Shown: positions 1 to 11,020, numbered from the stretch's first letter. The stretch: 64,000 nt of DNA from Camelus bactrianus (GCF_048773025.1 NC_133557.1:3984001-4048000), one strand, 5' to 3'. Made by a program: numbers and translations. Notes: a model not told the origin generated them from the letters alone.

Positions 1-810
1 TTCATTTCTATCCATCTTCCTGAGTGCTGACTTTTATCATAAGGAAGCATCCACTGTTACCACTAACCTTTTTGCTTTGCCAATATTTTGCATCACCCCA
101 TCACAGAAATAACCCAGGAAGAGTTAAATCTCAAAAAGAGTAAAGCAAGCCAAACCAAAACAAAACAAAAACTTTACCCATCAAGGTTAAAAGAAGCACC
201 TAGAAGCATTATCCACACTAACTGCCCCAGACAAAACTGTGGACTAAAATTTCCCCTCTGTGTCCTTTCCCTGTCTCCACAGCCATCTTTCTGCCCCACT
301 GACATCTCTATCTGGTAATTATACTTTCTCTATTTTGCCCCTACCCCCATGAAAGACTGCTTTAAGGGGGAGGAATTCCAATAACCTCATTCACATTGAG
401 ATGTAAATTAGCAATTCCCTGAAAAGCTTAATAGGGTCTCTCCCATGGGCGATTTATATTTTAATGTGAATCGAAGGACCGCATCTGTAAAAGTATAAAT
501 TCAAGGATCAGGAAGTTGAGTAGAGAAGGTCACTTAGGGAGGCTGTAGGTACTTCCTGGGCCTTCATGTGTCAGATCCTGAGCTGTGGAGCACAGAAGGT
601 CTGTGAGGAACAGACAGGAGCTGAGGACCAGGCAGAACATTGTGGATGCTCCTGGGTGAGCCGCGGCAAAGTGGGAGATGGAGGTCAGTGGTCCAGCCCC
701 TCCAGGGGTCAGCATGGGAGAGGCCCAGGAAGACAAGGCCAGTGGGGCCCATGGCAGATAGACCGGGAGTCTGGCCACAGGCAGACAAAGAGACAGCAGT
801 GTCAGGAACA
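1..810. other. No gene or repeat recognised
   Basis: I recognise no coding family, RNA gene or transposon here. A short A/C-rich tract lies near 150-175. The open frames around 530-820 overlap each other on both strands and show no protein-like features, so I treat them as chance. Confidence 0.5.
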
Positions 811-1282
811 GTCTTGTCTTGTTACTGATCCTAGAGGAAAAATTTTTAACCTTTCACGGTTGAGTATGATATACGGACTTTATCGTGGTGATCCATGTTT
901 CTTCTATACCCAATTTGTTGAGGGTTTTTATCATACATGTATATTGAATTTTATCAAATGCTTTTTATGAATCTATTGAGATGATTATGTGATTTTTAGC
1001 TTCGTGAACTTGGATGTTCAAATCTCTCTTCAGGTTTGGGAAATTCTCAGGTATTATTTCTTTTTAATGAACTTTCATCTTCCCTCTCTCTCCTTCTGGA
1101 ATTCCAGGGATTATGATATTTGTTCATTTGATGGTGTCCTATAAATTTGCTCCTTTTCATTCTTGTTTCTTTATTCTCCTCTGAGTAGGTTTTTCAAGGT
1201 TCCTATCCTCCAGATCTTTGACTCTGTCTTGTGTTTAGTCTGTTCTACTGCTGACGCTTTTTGTTACATTATTCAGAGATCT
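811..1282 (-). mobile_element. Old L1 (L1M) fragment: ORF2 piece joined to ORF1/5' region
   Basis: Read on the minus strand, about 1000-811 matches the L1 ORF2 reverse-transcriptase region; on the plus strand it reads as the familiar antisense stretch 'cccaatttgttgagggtttt' (910-929). About 1282-1003 matches the ORF1-proximal region of old L1 elements. These two parts are not adjacent in a full L1, so the copy has lost the DNA between them. It continues on the far side of a younger L1 tail at 1386-1545. No intact frame remains. The family call is firm; the subfamily is not. Confidence 0.75.
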
Positions 1283-1385
1283 ATCCTTTTTAACTGAAGT
1301 GCAGTTGAGGTACAATGTTGTGTTAGCTTCTGATGTACAGCACAGTGATTCAGTTATACATATATATATTATTACATTTTTCATT
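1283..1385 (-). mobile_element. Younger L1 3' tail nested in the old L1
   Basis: This is the antisense of the artiodactyl L1 3' UTR: it begins 'tttttaactgaagtgcagtt' and carries 'cacagtgattcagttataca'. It interrupts the old L1 that resumes at about 1386, so it inserted later. Only about 100 bases of the 3' end are present, a severe 5' truncation typical of L1. Weakly similar T-rich flanks may be the remains of a target duplication, but I would not rely on them. Confidence 0.75.
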
Positions 1386-1545
1386 TCAATCAGCTCCAGA
1401 ATTTGTTTGGTTCTTTTTTATGCTTCCTATGTCTTTGTCAAACTTCTCATTCTATTTGTGTATGGTTTTCCTGATTTCATTGAATTCCTTTTGTATTTTC
1501 TTGTAGCTAATTTAGCTTCCTTGAAACAGAAGTGGCCCATGAAGC
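1386..1545 (-). mobile_element. Old L1 ORF1-proximal region, continued
   Basis: This resumes the copy seen at 1003-1282. The plus strand reads 'cagctccagaatttgtttgg' and then the stretch that in old L1s lies just upstream of ORF1. On the minus strand the copy starts at the point where the plus-strand piece ending at about 2645 stops, which suggests that the two are halves of one insertion. Confidence 0.7.
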
Positions 1546-1549
1546 AGCT

Positions 1550-2645
1550 GTAGCCCTTTGTGGCCATGGAATGGGAACCCATAAAGAACATCGTCTCAGA
1601 TGATCACCCACAGATGAAAAGCCTTTGTGGAGATCTGAGTTTCCAGTGTAGAAGTTTCACTATGCCAATGGAGGGAAAAAAAAAAAAAGATGAGTTTGGA
1701 TGCATTGGAAAGCGTAAAAAGGACAGACTGACTTTACCCACATTACCCTTCCCCCAGAGTAGCACTGCTTAGGGTCCAGAGAGATCTTCTTTGCCTACGA
1801 TTTCTCACATGGGGGATGGGGGATGGGGAGTGGGAGCATGAGTGAGGGCCCAGCTTCTCTAGCTATGTCAGATGACAACAAAGACGCCCATTTCTCTCTT
1901 GCCCCATCCCGAATGCTGCATTATGACTGTGAGGGGTAGTGACTGGGAGAGCAGCAGGTAGGACTCTTGAGTGCATTAAAGTGACACATGCTACTAACGG
2001 TATCATGGACTCCATCAAAAGGTCAAAAAGTCCACGTATGAACCACTGGACTCACCTGGCCTGTGGATTCCCCCAGCTGACCTATGAGCAACTCCAGGGC
2101 TCCACATGCCTCACCCCCACACATCTCTGCCCTGTGGCCAGCTCCCCGTGTGAGCTCATAGCAGTGATGGTGAGAGCAGGCTTTGGCAGATGGCTAGCAA
2201 GCATGTGCAGAAAGCCAGCCCAAATATGTGGGCCAGGAAGAGACCACAAACTTGGGTTTTAGTGTCACCACCACTGTGAAAGCAAAAGGGAGCCTGCCAG
2301 CAGCTGGCCTGATGTGTTGCACTATTGAAAGGAGACTTACAAGCTTAAGAATTTTGTTGTAAGAGGGAGCAAAGTGGAGCAGGAATATCTAAAGGAGGTC
2401 TAGAAAAGCCTCAGAATCTCTAGCAGGGCTGATGGAAGGCATTTCTCTCTCAAAAGCAGTTAGTAAAGACTGGACAAGGTGACTACTATTTCAAATGTGA
2501 AGCCAGCAATGCAAAACTTCAAGGAATGTGAAAAATCAAGGAAACATGACACTATCAAGGTATCACAATAATTGTCCAGTAATCGATCCCAAAGACATGA
2601 AGATCTGCAATTTTCCTGATAAAGAATTCAAGGATGAGATTGGAG
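1550..2645 (+). mobile_element. Old L1 5' UTR, inverted relative to its neighbour
   Basis: The segment 2445-2645 matches the old-L1 region upstream of ORF1; it contains 'aatgcaaaacttcaaggaat' and ends at 'gataaagaattcaagg'. I am sure of this part. From about 1940 the text 'tggactccatcaaaaggtc' also fits an L1M 5' UTR, and 1550-1940 is placed here only by continuity. A 13-base A run lies near 1677-1689. The orientation is opposite to the L1 piece at 811-1545. Confidence 0.55.
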
Positions 2646-2944
2646 CTGGCCTGTAAGGTGACTGATGCAGGAATCACAACAAAGTGGTCAAGACTCACTG
2701 AGTACTTTGGCACAGATTCTGTGTGTTGGCTCTTTCTTCCTCTGTGGATGGAGTGGAAGGGAACAGCACTGGACAGACAACTTCGGGCTTACCCCAGCTA
2801 ATGAACTTAGAATTAAGACAGAATTTCTTACAGTCTAATTCAGTGTATGTAAATCCCAGGTAGGAACTCTGATTGGCTGCCTTGAGTCACATGTTCACCC
2901 CCTGGACCCATCACTATGAGTGGGATGTGGCACCAACTGTGATG

Positions 2945-3375
2945 AGTTGAAAAATATTTTATTCCTTTGTTTCCTGACACAGAGGCAGACCTCTTTTACC
3001 AGCCTCCCTTGCAGTTTGATGTGGCCATGTAACTGTGTTCTGGACGGACGGTGGAATGCATAAGGAAGTGATGTATTTCTCAGTCTTGCCTAAAAACACC
3101 TCCTACCACCATTTATTCACATACTCTTTCTTCCCCTTTGAGCTGGACAGATGGAGGGGACCAGGCTGAAGACTCTAAGGCCAAAGGAATGATGAAGGAA
3201 TAGTAAAGAAGGAGCCTGGGTCCCTGAATGTCTGTGTGGAAGGCTGCCTGCTGTTCAGAAACGTTGACCTTGGCTCTTGCATGAGCAAGAAGTAACTTTT
3301 CTTTGTGTTAAGTTACTGAAATCTGGGGATTTGTATGTTGTAACAGCCAGCATTCCTTGCCCTAACTAATATAGG
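2945..3375 (+). mobile_element. LTR fossil, probably MaLR-like
   Basis: The 5' part has the 'cagcctcccttgcagtttga ... gtggccatgt' signature and the 3' part has the 'gttaagttactgaaatctgg' signature of an old mammalian LTR family. I place it near the ERVL-MaLR group, but the exact name is uncertain. It is an old, broken solo LTR with no coding part. Relatives in this window are at 5320-6010 and 27020-27360. Confidence 0.5.
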
Positions 3376-3861
3376 GCTAGGAAAAGCCAGACTGGCTTTG
3401 GGCTCAGTGTTGTGGCCTTCAATGTCAACTGTCAGGCAGTTACTAACTCTGATTGGACTCTAACCAACCGTGCTTGAGTCACATGTCCTTGCTCATAATA
3501 ATTGCTAACGTCGCAGACATAGACTACCAGATTCAGCTGGGCCTGAGTCATATACCTTCCCTTGTGACCAAAGGCGTGAAATTCCATGATTGACGGTATC
3601 CCTGGAGCCACACAGAATGGGGAAGAAACTCATGAAAGAATCGGGTTATCTCCAAAAAGCCTGTAAGTCTTACCTAAAAAACTTTGTTCAAGAAAAACCA
3701 TGTTGACTTTCTCAATATCTAAAAATAATCACCTAACAGGCTGGTTGATTGCCCCACTTTCTCTACATGATTTTGTGTTAAGCTACCACAAACGTGTATT
3801 CTGCTCCAACCATGTACGTCTCCACCTGTCATGTCACGGAAGACCCATACATGTACCTGTA
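3376..3861. other. No gene; repeated short motif only
   Basis: I see no coding feature. The motif tgattgg followed by gagtcacatg occurs at about 3450-3487, with a weaker copy at 3530-3552 and another on the far side of the LTR fossil at 2868-2892. These may be pieces of an older repeat split by that LTR. Confidence 0.35.
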
Positions 3862-4030
3862 GAGCTCTGGTTCTCAGCTTTGGTGGACAGCAGACTCACC
3901 TGGAGAGCTTGTGAAAGCCCAGATTCCTAGGCACGGTAGCTTTGGACCGAGACTTTGCATTTCTAAAAGTCTTCCGGATGGTACTGATGCTGCCGGTCTG
4001 GGGACCAAATTCTGATAACCACTGCTCTGG
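3862..4030 (-). mobile_element. MER5A-like hAT-Charlie element
   Basis: It opens with 'tctggttctcagctttggtg' and closes with 'ggaccaaattctgataacca', the two inverted ends of the MER5A non-autonomous hAT family, and has the internal 'cacctggagagcttgtgaaa'. Length is close to the usual size of about 190 bases. It is non-coding and long inactive. Confidence 0.8.
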
Positions 4031-4555
4031 GGAATGTGGATGGAAAAGTCAGTACGTTTGTGTGTTGGCAATGGCAGATCGATTTTAGCAAGATAGTAGA
4101 AGATCACAACAGGCTTAGACAGGTGAAAGCTGGTTTCAACACAAACATCACAGGAAATTGAAAGAATCTCAGTTATAGGATTGGACCCTTACATCGTGTT
4201 GGATAAAACTGAAAAGGCTTCGATTGAGGAAGTTTCGGGAAAACTTCATCATCGAACAAAGTGATTCAGCCAGAGACAGAGATCAGATAAATGGCTTTAC
4301 CTTCTTCCCACCGGAGCCACAAAGTAGTTCCACATGGCCTCAAAGTAGCTGCCACTCGCTAAAGAGAACAGCATGCGTGCTAAGACAGAAACTAATGAAA
4401 AACAGATTTGAGATCTATGTTTAGGTGCACAACTATGTGATGACGTGAGTGCACTACATTTTTTTAAGCAATTGCATTGCCAAAGAGACTGTGAGCCAGG
4501 ACTGGGAAAGTTTGGAGCGTTTGAACTTGAAAACAACCTGCAGTCTGTCTCCTTC
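4031..4555. other. No gene or repeat recognised
   Basis: No coding, RNA or transposon signature that I can support. Confidence 0.5.
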
Positions 4556-4690
4556 TCTAGGAGGTAAGATACATGAAAAGAGGGACCTTGCCTGTGTTTT
4601 TAAACTGCTGTCCTTGTGCCTAGCATGGGGCCTCATGCAGAGTATAAGCTTGGGAAGTCTTAGTAAATATGTGTTGGGTAAAACAAAGCA
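4556..4690 (+). mobile_element. L2 LINE 3' fragment
   Basis: The pattern 'agagggaccttgcctgtgtt ... gtgcctagcatgggg ... agtaaatatgtgttggg' follows the L2 3' end, which in consensus runs through 'cctagcacagtgcctggcac' to 'aataaatatttgttgaatg'. It is an old, diverged, non-coding fragment. Confidence 0.6.
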
Positions 4691-5302
4691 AGACTAAACA
4701 AAATATCCTTCAGAGACCTGAAATTTGCATCAGCTAGAATTTGCTACAGAAGCTGTGAGTCGCCAAGGAAGACATAGGGTCTGGGCACCTTGGTTGTGGC
4801 CATGGAGTTTTGCAGACAAGAGACTCGTTGAAGGCAGATCTGGTGACATGGGAGCATGGACATGGGGGCTTCTCCCAAGGAGCAGAATCAAGGTCTCTCA
4901 AGTTCTACCCCCACCCTCAGGGTACTGATTGCGAGCAGGGTTTCACGATGCCTGCCGAGCAGGACCTCATAATTGCTGTGGGTGTGTAGCTCCCAGTATT
5001 CCTTTCATGAGTGGGAAATTTATGCGGTCTCTGCTGGATCATTGGTTAGCGTGTGTTGTGGGAGTTTGCAGATGAAGTACCTTTTCAGATGACAATCAGT
5101 CATTGGATTATGTTCGGTCATTGGGTTCTGGATGGAGTGGTCTCTGCCATCACCCAGGAGCCTGGAATGGAGCTGGATGGAGCAATTGGTTGGAGCTTTG
5201 AGCTGTCTCCTTTGGGGAGGAGACATGTTCTTGTGTGGGAAGAAAAACAAAGTAAATATTTGAGCACCAAAAGAATGATGATGTGTTCATCAATCTGTTT
5301 CC
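4691..5302. other. No gene or repeat recognised
   Basis: Nothing recognisable. The 119-residue frame starting at 5053 runs into the poly-T tract at 5303-5323 (its phenylalanine run is that tract), so I reject it as a gene. Confidence 0.5.
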
Positions 5303-5323
5303 TTTTTTTTTTTTTTTTTTTTT
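5303..5323. repeat. Poly-T tract (21 T)
   Basis: An uninterrupted run of 21 T directly upstream of an LTR fossil; a mononucleotide microsatellite. Confidence 0.9.
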
Positions 5324-5395
5324 CTGGGCTCCCAGTTGGCCTACATTTCCAAGTCTCTTTTGAACTTAGGTGTGGCCTTATGACTGAAGTGCATG
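5324..5395 (+). mobile_element. LTR fossil, 5' part (split by a nested LTR)
   Basis: It resembles the start of the LTR at 2945-3375 and stops at 'actgaagtgcatgg'. The rest of the element resumes at about 5719 beyond another LTR. Old, broken, family probably MaLR-like. Confidence 0.4.
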
Positions 5396-5718
5396 GACTG
5401 TGTAGCTTATAAACAACAGACAGTTATTTCTCAAGGTCCTGGAAGCTGAACTTCTGAGATCAGGGTGCCTGTGTGGCCGGATTCTGGTGAGAAGGAACTT
5501 CCAGGTGTCAGATCCCTAACTTGTTGTGGCCTCACGTGGAGGAAAGAGCAAGATAGCTCTCTGGCCTCTTCTTATCAAGGCACTAATCCCATTCATGGGA
5601 GTTCCACCCTCGTGACCCAACTATCTCCCAAAGGCCCCACCTCCCAATACTGTCACACTGGGGATTAGATTTCATCATATGTGTTCCTGGAAGATACAAA
5701 CATTCAGACCACAGCAGT
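5396..5718 (-). mobile_element. MaLR-type (MLT1-like) solo LTR, nested
   Basis: The plus strand shows the antisense of a MaLR LTR: 'cttataaacaacagacagtt' near the left end, 'ccaaaggccccacctcccaa' towards the right, and a right end at 'cattcagaccacagca'. It is a solo LTR with no internal part, old and broken. It lies inside an LTR of another family. Confidence 0.65.
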
Positions 5719-6010
5719 AGACAATGGAATGTTCACAGAATCTGCAGGCCTGGAACATAAATATTTCCCATGTGAGTTTCTCCATGCTTTTTCTTTGTTA
5801 ATATTCGGGGCAACTCTCAAAGCCATCTGTTGGAAATAACAGAGTGTCTGTCAGCATCAGCCCCTCAGCGACCAAATGGAGCAGCTAACCCCTACTGACC
5901 AGAACAGCTGCATTGGATTCTGTGAGAGAGAAATAGATTTTTACAGCATTAAGCCACTGACATGTTGGGCGTATTTGTTATAGCAGCTAGCATTTCTATA
6001 ATTTATACCC
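5719..6010 (+). mobile_element. LTR fossil, 3' part
   Basis: This continues the element cut at 5395. It begins 'gtagacaatggaatg' and ends with 'cattaagccactgacatgtt ... tgttatagcagc', the 3' end signature shared with 3290-3375. Old and broken. Confidence 0.45.
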
Positions 6011-6192
6011 TCATTAGTCTCCTCCAAGATTGTAAACTTTTGCTAACGTAAAAGCTATCCATCCTTGCCTGGCATGAACCTTTATGATTCAAACTAACAA
6101 TATGCCAATTACTTCAAGGTCGAGTTCAAATTTCACCTCTTGCCTGAATGTTTTACTAATACTTGAGAACACATAGGTCTTATCTTTCTCCT

Positions 6193-6605
6193 GCCTTGTG
6201 TTAGTTTCCTGTGACTACTGTAACTAATCACACAAAGTGGTGACATAAAATGTATTCCCTCACAGTCCTGGAGGCCAGAAGTCTTTAAGTAGCATCACTG
6301 GGCCAAAATCTCAGTGTCTGTAAAGCTGCCCTCCCTCTGGAGGTGCTAGGGGAAAATCTGTTCCTCGCCTCTTCCACTCTCTGGTGTCTGCTGGCATTCC
6401 TTGATTTGTGGCCACATTAGTCCAGTTTTCAAGGATAGCACCTTCAAATCTCTCTCTGCTCTGTCCTCACACTGCCTTCTCTCTGTGTGGGTAATCTTCT
6501 GCTTCCTCTTAGAAGGATTCTGATGAATGTGTTTAGGACCTACCTGGGTAAACCAGAATAATCTCCTGCTCTCAAAATTCTCAACTTATCACAACTGCAA
6601 AGACT
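6193..6605 (-). mobile_element. MaLR-type (MLT1-like) solo LTR
   Basis: Starts 'ttagtttcctgtgactactg', then 'gtcctggaggccagaagtc', the antisense of the MLT1 LTR pattern, and continues to the 'taaaccagaataatctcc' block. Solo LTR, old, broken, no coding part. Confidence 0.7.
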
Positions 6606-6739
6606 CTTTTTTTTTAGCCAATTGTATGTATTCCTCCTAGAAAACATCTTGGAAACTAGCTTCATTCAGTTCAGAATTTCATTGTACGTATCACTTTGTA
6701 TTGAACTCTATTGCATGTGTTTCTGTCACATACAATGCT

Positions 6740-7250
6740 GGTACCATTCAATCATTTATTCATTCAAGGATTACCTACTGAACATGTAGTCCTTGACAAG
6801 ACTGTGCAGCCATGCTATAGGATTGTAAAGGTAAAGAGTAAATCACACCACTTTAAAGGGGTTCATGAAATCGTAGAAGGTACACATAACTATAATAGAT
6901 GGAGGTAATGGGATGTGGTGCCAGTAGGGGGTACGTGAAAGATACAACATGCAATGGGATGTGTGGGAGGGGTCCCCTAGCACAGACAATACCAAGCTGA
7001 GACCTGAAAGAACTACCCTGGAAAGGGGACAGTGAGTGGGAGAAGAATGTGGATGGCACAGAAGTTTCCAAGAACATGGTTGGTCCAAGGAACTTCAAGT
7101 GGCTCCTGATCCAACTGGAGCACAGAGAGAAGGGGCAGAGGGGTCACAAGAAATTAGAGGAAGAACGTGGGTATCAATGAGCCCAAGTAGTCTTGGCCAT
7201 GACGTGCATGACTCTTGGGATGACACTCACTTAATAATGTAATATTTAAT
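6740..7250 (-). mobile_element. L2-like old mammalian repeat
   Basis: The left end 'catttattcattcaaggatt' resembles the antisense 3' end of L2. 'accaagctgagacctgaaag' near 6990 belongs to an old mammalian repeat whose better copy is at 11205-11870. Strongly diverged; the family is uncertain. Confidence 0.4.
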
Positions 7251-8091
7251 TAAATCACACCTTTCTTTTCTCCTGAGTGTTTTGTGTTGAAGTCATTGCA
7301 GTAAGGAGTGGGAAGACAGCCTTGTTTTCTGAATATTGATGAGTTACCTCCCTGCAGTTACAGGAGTCCCTGTGCCTACATATAAAATTAATTCTGGATC
7401 AAGCTGTTCTCCTTGCTTAACATTATCTTCTACTTTCAATCATGTGATGGCTGACATTCAGTAATATTATGGACATAGGTTACAAATAATTGCCAAAGGA
7501 AATTAAAAATCTTTCAAAAGATGCCAAATTGTATGATGTCTATATATGTGATATTGATGAATTTTTGACTCCCTCCCCCAAATCTGATACATGAGAAGTT
7601 CACAGGATGAACAAGTGAAGAAGAGAAATGAGATCAGGATTTTGATCAGATATTCACAATTTAAATATCAAAAGTTAAGGGGAGCCAGTGGGAAAACTGT
7701 TTAAACTCTCAGTTAAAAAATGAGCCCTTCTGTGATCCTGCTACAAAGGTCCGATGTGACTTGAATGTTGTATCACATGTAATTCTTTGTAACCACATAC
7801 ACACAGAAGCTAGCATTTGATTTATTCATTGTTGGGTCTAACAACTAGTATGAAACTATCATTTTAACCTAAGTTTAAAAAATATATATGAAATAAATTT
7901 ATTTTCATGATTTTTCCCCTTTTATTTCTCAGACTTATTTCAATCCCAAACGCTTTTCTTCAGTACTCCCTGTGAAAATTTAGTCACTGTTTTAAGCGGA
8001 ATGAAGTTCCTCAGTACCAAGTATGTTCAAACAGCAAGAGCCACCTGTAGTGGGAAAGGCAATGGGCTTGGATTGAATTTAGCAGTGTCAA
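7251..8091. other. No gene or repeat recognised
   Basis: AT-rich unique-looking DNA without a recognisable feature. Confidence 0.5.
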
Positions 8092-8165
8092 GGAGGACTT
8101 TCTGCAGTGATGGAAATGCTCTGCTTCTGTTTTGTTCAACATGAAAGCCACTAGCCACCTGTGAC
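8092..8165. mobile_element. hAT-type DNA transposon fragment
   Basis: 'actttctgcagtgatggaaa' and 'gaaagccactagccacctgt' match one end of the hAT family that also forms the split element at 10300-11107. Only one end is readable. Confidence 0.5.
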
Positions 8166-8596
8166 TTTTGATGTGTGCTGGCCCATCTCCTAAGTGGTAG
8201 AGGTTAAGTCACGGCCAACCTTGGTTTAAACTACCTAACAAATAGGTAGACACAAGTCTATGCACACATGTTCTTGAATGTTATGATGGTTGCCAGGGAA
8301 GCAAGAGAAAAGGCTCGGGTTTAGAGGCAGTGGAGGCTTGATTCAGGAGACTGCGGGTCAGGCTGGAAGCCAGGGTAGGGACCAAGATCTCCTCTCCATA
8401 GGTCAACCAGCAGACCGTCAGGCCCCTGTATGGCTCCTTGAAAGTGTGTAGATGTTTAATGTCCCACCCATGTCTATTAGCATCTTCCCTGCAGTGGTTG
8501 TGAAGGTGGAATGTCAGAATGTATGCAAACTGACAAGTGCTATGCAAACCTTAGGTGGGTTTTAATCAACACTTTGATCTTGGAGCATGCTGTTAA
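8166..8596. other. No gene or repeat recognised
   Basis: No supported feature. Open frames on the minus strand here lack any recognisable domain. Confidence 0.5.
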
Positions 8597-8965
8597 AAGA
8601 TTCCTCCCCTTGAATTCCTTTCAACTTTGACTTTTATCATTCAGTTCGAAATCTTTTCTAATATCCACAGTGATTCTTCTTTGACCTATGGGTTAGATTT
8701 GTGTGTTACTTGTTTGAATTTCTAAATCTGCGTAGTTTTTCTAGCTATCTCATGTTATTAATATAATACTATCATGGCTATAGAAATACTCTGTAGGATT
8801 TCAATCAGTTGAAATTTATAGAGTTTTTTTTTTTTAAATGCCCAGCATTTAGTCTATCTTGATGAACTTAACTGCTTGCACTTGAAAAGAATGTGCATTT
8901 TGCGGTTATTGGGTAAAATGCTTATAAAAATCAATTAGGTCAATGTGGTTGATGCAGACTCTTTC
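8597..8965 (-). mobile_element. Old L1 (L1M) ORF2 fragment
   Basis: The plus strand reads as antisense L1 ORF2, with 'ttctttgacctatgggttag', 'cttgaaaagaatgtgcattt' and 'aaaatcaattaggtcaatgt' in the expected order and spacing. Frames are broken; a truncated old copy. Confidence 0.8.
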
Positions 8966-10164
8966 ATTTTAGAGAAAAAATAAATGCCCAATCATTTGGG
9001 GAATGGAAATTAAATATGGTAAATTCACATACAAGACTATTTTATTCCTAAATACTCATGAACAGGTTTACCAGGTGGGCATTCTCAGACTTGCAAAGTT
9101 CTCTTACCAGCTCAATACTGCTCACTGCATCTTCCCTTCAGACAAATTTCCTGAGCAGATAAAAATGACTGGCAGTTAGCGATGCCTAATTTTGCACAGA
9201 TCACAAGTATTTATCATCAGAACTTCTGAAGCATCAGAGCGCTTTAAGCCTCAGCCTCCCAAGGATTTCCCTGAAGGGCTTTTCAAAGCTAGAGTGACCG
9301 GTGCATGTGGAAATGGTTACATTTTGCTCTTCTTAATCACTGAATGCACCATCAATTGAATCAGCTAATTCCTCTAAAAGAATGAGAAGCTTGAGGGTCT
9401 GAGCAGTTTATCTTCCACGGCTACTGTTCAGCTATGAGCAATAGCTTCCACGGATGCCCAAAAGATGGTCCGATTCACCAAACACCAGGAAACAGTCATT
9501 TAAAATCAAGTGAATTTTTATTTGGTGCATTTGATTAGTCACGGTTTTTAAGCTGCAAGCAACAGAAATGAACTGTGGCTGATGTGAGCCCCAAATTTTT
9601 TTTGGAATAGGAGGAAGCTCACATAGATGGGAGGAAGGACAGATAATTGGGGTTTGAAGATGCACAGGAAACCCCATCTCAACCCCAGGGTGAGTCCCAG
9701 TCTGAAGGCGGTTCCACCAAATTGCAGTTACAGGGACTCGAGGGAACAGAAGGAGTGTGACGAAATCTTTTTGTCTCTGAAGAGTCCTGACAAGGGGGCT
9801 TTAGGGGAATCTGATTAACTAAATCCAGCACCCAGCCACCAGACAAAGGAGGGAAAAATATCCATCTGGACTTTTTTTTTTTTTTGCTTCTAAAAAGCTC
9901 TGCATTTCCCCAAGCCACATGCAGGAAGAAATACCTACCAAATAGGAAAAGGGTTCAAACAATAGGAGGGAAAAAGAGACCAGTGTCCACTCAATAGTCC
10001 TTTCTGTCTGTCTTTGGAATCGAACACATCACACCCAGAAGGCAAAGGGAGGGCTTTTGTTTTGCTTGATCGTTTCATATTTTTATTTGTCAAAAGAAAT
10101 AAATAACACTTCAATCTCATGTTTATCTGCACATTGGCCTGGGGAATATGAATTCAGTATAATA
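8966..10164. other. No gene; possible tiny LINE scrap
   Basis: I see no gene. About 8985-9055 ('ttggggaatggaaattaaat') may be a scrap of an old L1 3' region but is too short to call. A T run lies at about 9870-9883. Confidence 0.45.
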
Positions 10165-10275
10165 CTGGATTTGTTACGAACTAGCTGTGTGATCTTAATC
10201 AAATCACCGTTTCCTTGACTCTCAGTTTCCTCACCTGTCAATGAGGGAATTCGAGTACAGAGCCCTAAATTATCT
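10165..10275 (+). mobile_element. MIR SINE fragment
   Basis: 'actagctgtgtgatctta' followed by 'ctcagtttcctcacctgtca' is the conserved core of MIR. Old, diverged, non-coding. Confidence 0.6.
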
Positions 10276-10299
10276 ATCAAGAGACAATGTCTCAGCTAG

Positions 10300-10426
10300 C
10301 ACCACCCAACAGAACTTCTGTGACTCTGCTGCTCCATGTCTGGTTTGTCCAACACGGAAGCCACCAGCCCCACAAGACTCGTGAGCCCTAGAAGTGTGGC
10401 TAGTGTGATTGAAAAACTGAATCTGT
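10300..10426. mobile_element. hAT-type DNA transposon, left part (split by L1)
   Basis: It carries 'tttgtccaacacggaagcca' and 'gaagtgtggctagtgtgatt', typical of a non-autonomous hAT family with long AT-rich inner parts. The element is interrupted by an L1 and resumes at 11021. I do not remember its exact MER number. Confidence 0.65.
10411..10426. repeat. L1 target-site duplication, left copy
   Basis: The 16-base string gaaaaactgaatctgt is repeated exactly at 11021-11036 and flanks the L1 insertion. Length and A-rich start are typical of L1 endonuclease cutting. Confidence 0.9.
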
Positions 10427-11020
10427 CAAAAAGACACCTGCACCCTAATGTTCATAGCAGCACTATTTACAATAGCCAAGACATGGAAACAGCCTAGATG
10501 TCCATCAACAGATGACTAGATAAAGACAATGTGGTATATTTATACAGTGGAACACTATTCAGCCATAAAAAAACAACAACGTAATGCCATTTGCAGCAAC
10601 ATGGATGCTCCTGGAGAATGTCATTCTAAGTGAAGTAAGCCAGAAAGAGAAAGAAAAATACCATATGAGATTGCTCATATGTGGAATCCTAAAAAAAAAA
10701 AAAAAGAACATAAATACAAAACAGAAACAGACTCATAGACATAGCATACAAATTTGTGGTTGCCAAGGAGGTGGGTGGGAAGGGACAGACTGGGATTTTG
10801 AAATTTGTAGATACTGACAGGCATATGTAGAATAGATAAACAAGATTATACTGTATAGCACAGGGAAATATATACAAGATCTTGTGGTAGCTCACATGGA
10901 AAAAAAAATGTGACAATGAAGCTATGTATGTTCATGTATAACTGAAAAATTGTGCTCTACGCTGGAATTTGACACGACATTGTAAAAGGACTATAACCCA
11001 ATTTTAAAAAGTTAAAAAAA
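10427..11020 (+). mobile_element. 5'-truncated L1 (ORF2 end plus 3' UTR)
   Basis: A 594-base copy of the L1 3' end. It starts in the last part of ORF2: frame 10584-10817 still reads MPFAATWMLLENVILSEVSQ, the well-known ORF2 C-terminal block. It then runs through the artiodactyl-type 3' UTR ('gtataactgaaaaattgtgc') to an A-rich end at 11011-11020. The flanking 16-base duplication is perfect, so this is one of the younger insertions in the window. Non-functional because of the truncation. Confidence 0.92.

Noticed and set aside
5053-5412. Open frame of 119 codons
   Set aside because: It includes a phenylalanine run encoded by the poly-T tract and enters an LTR fossil.
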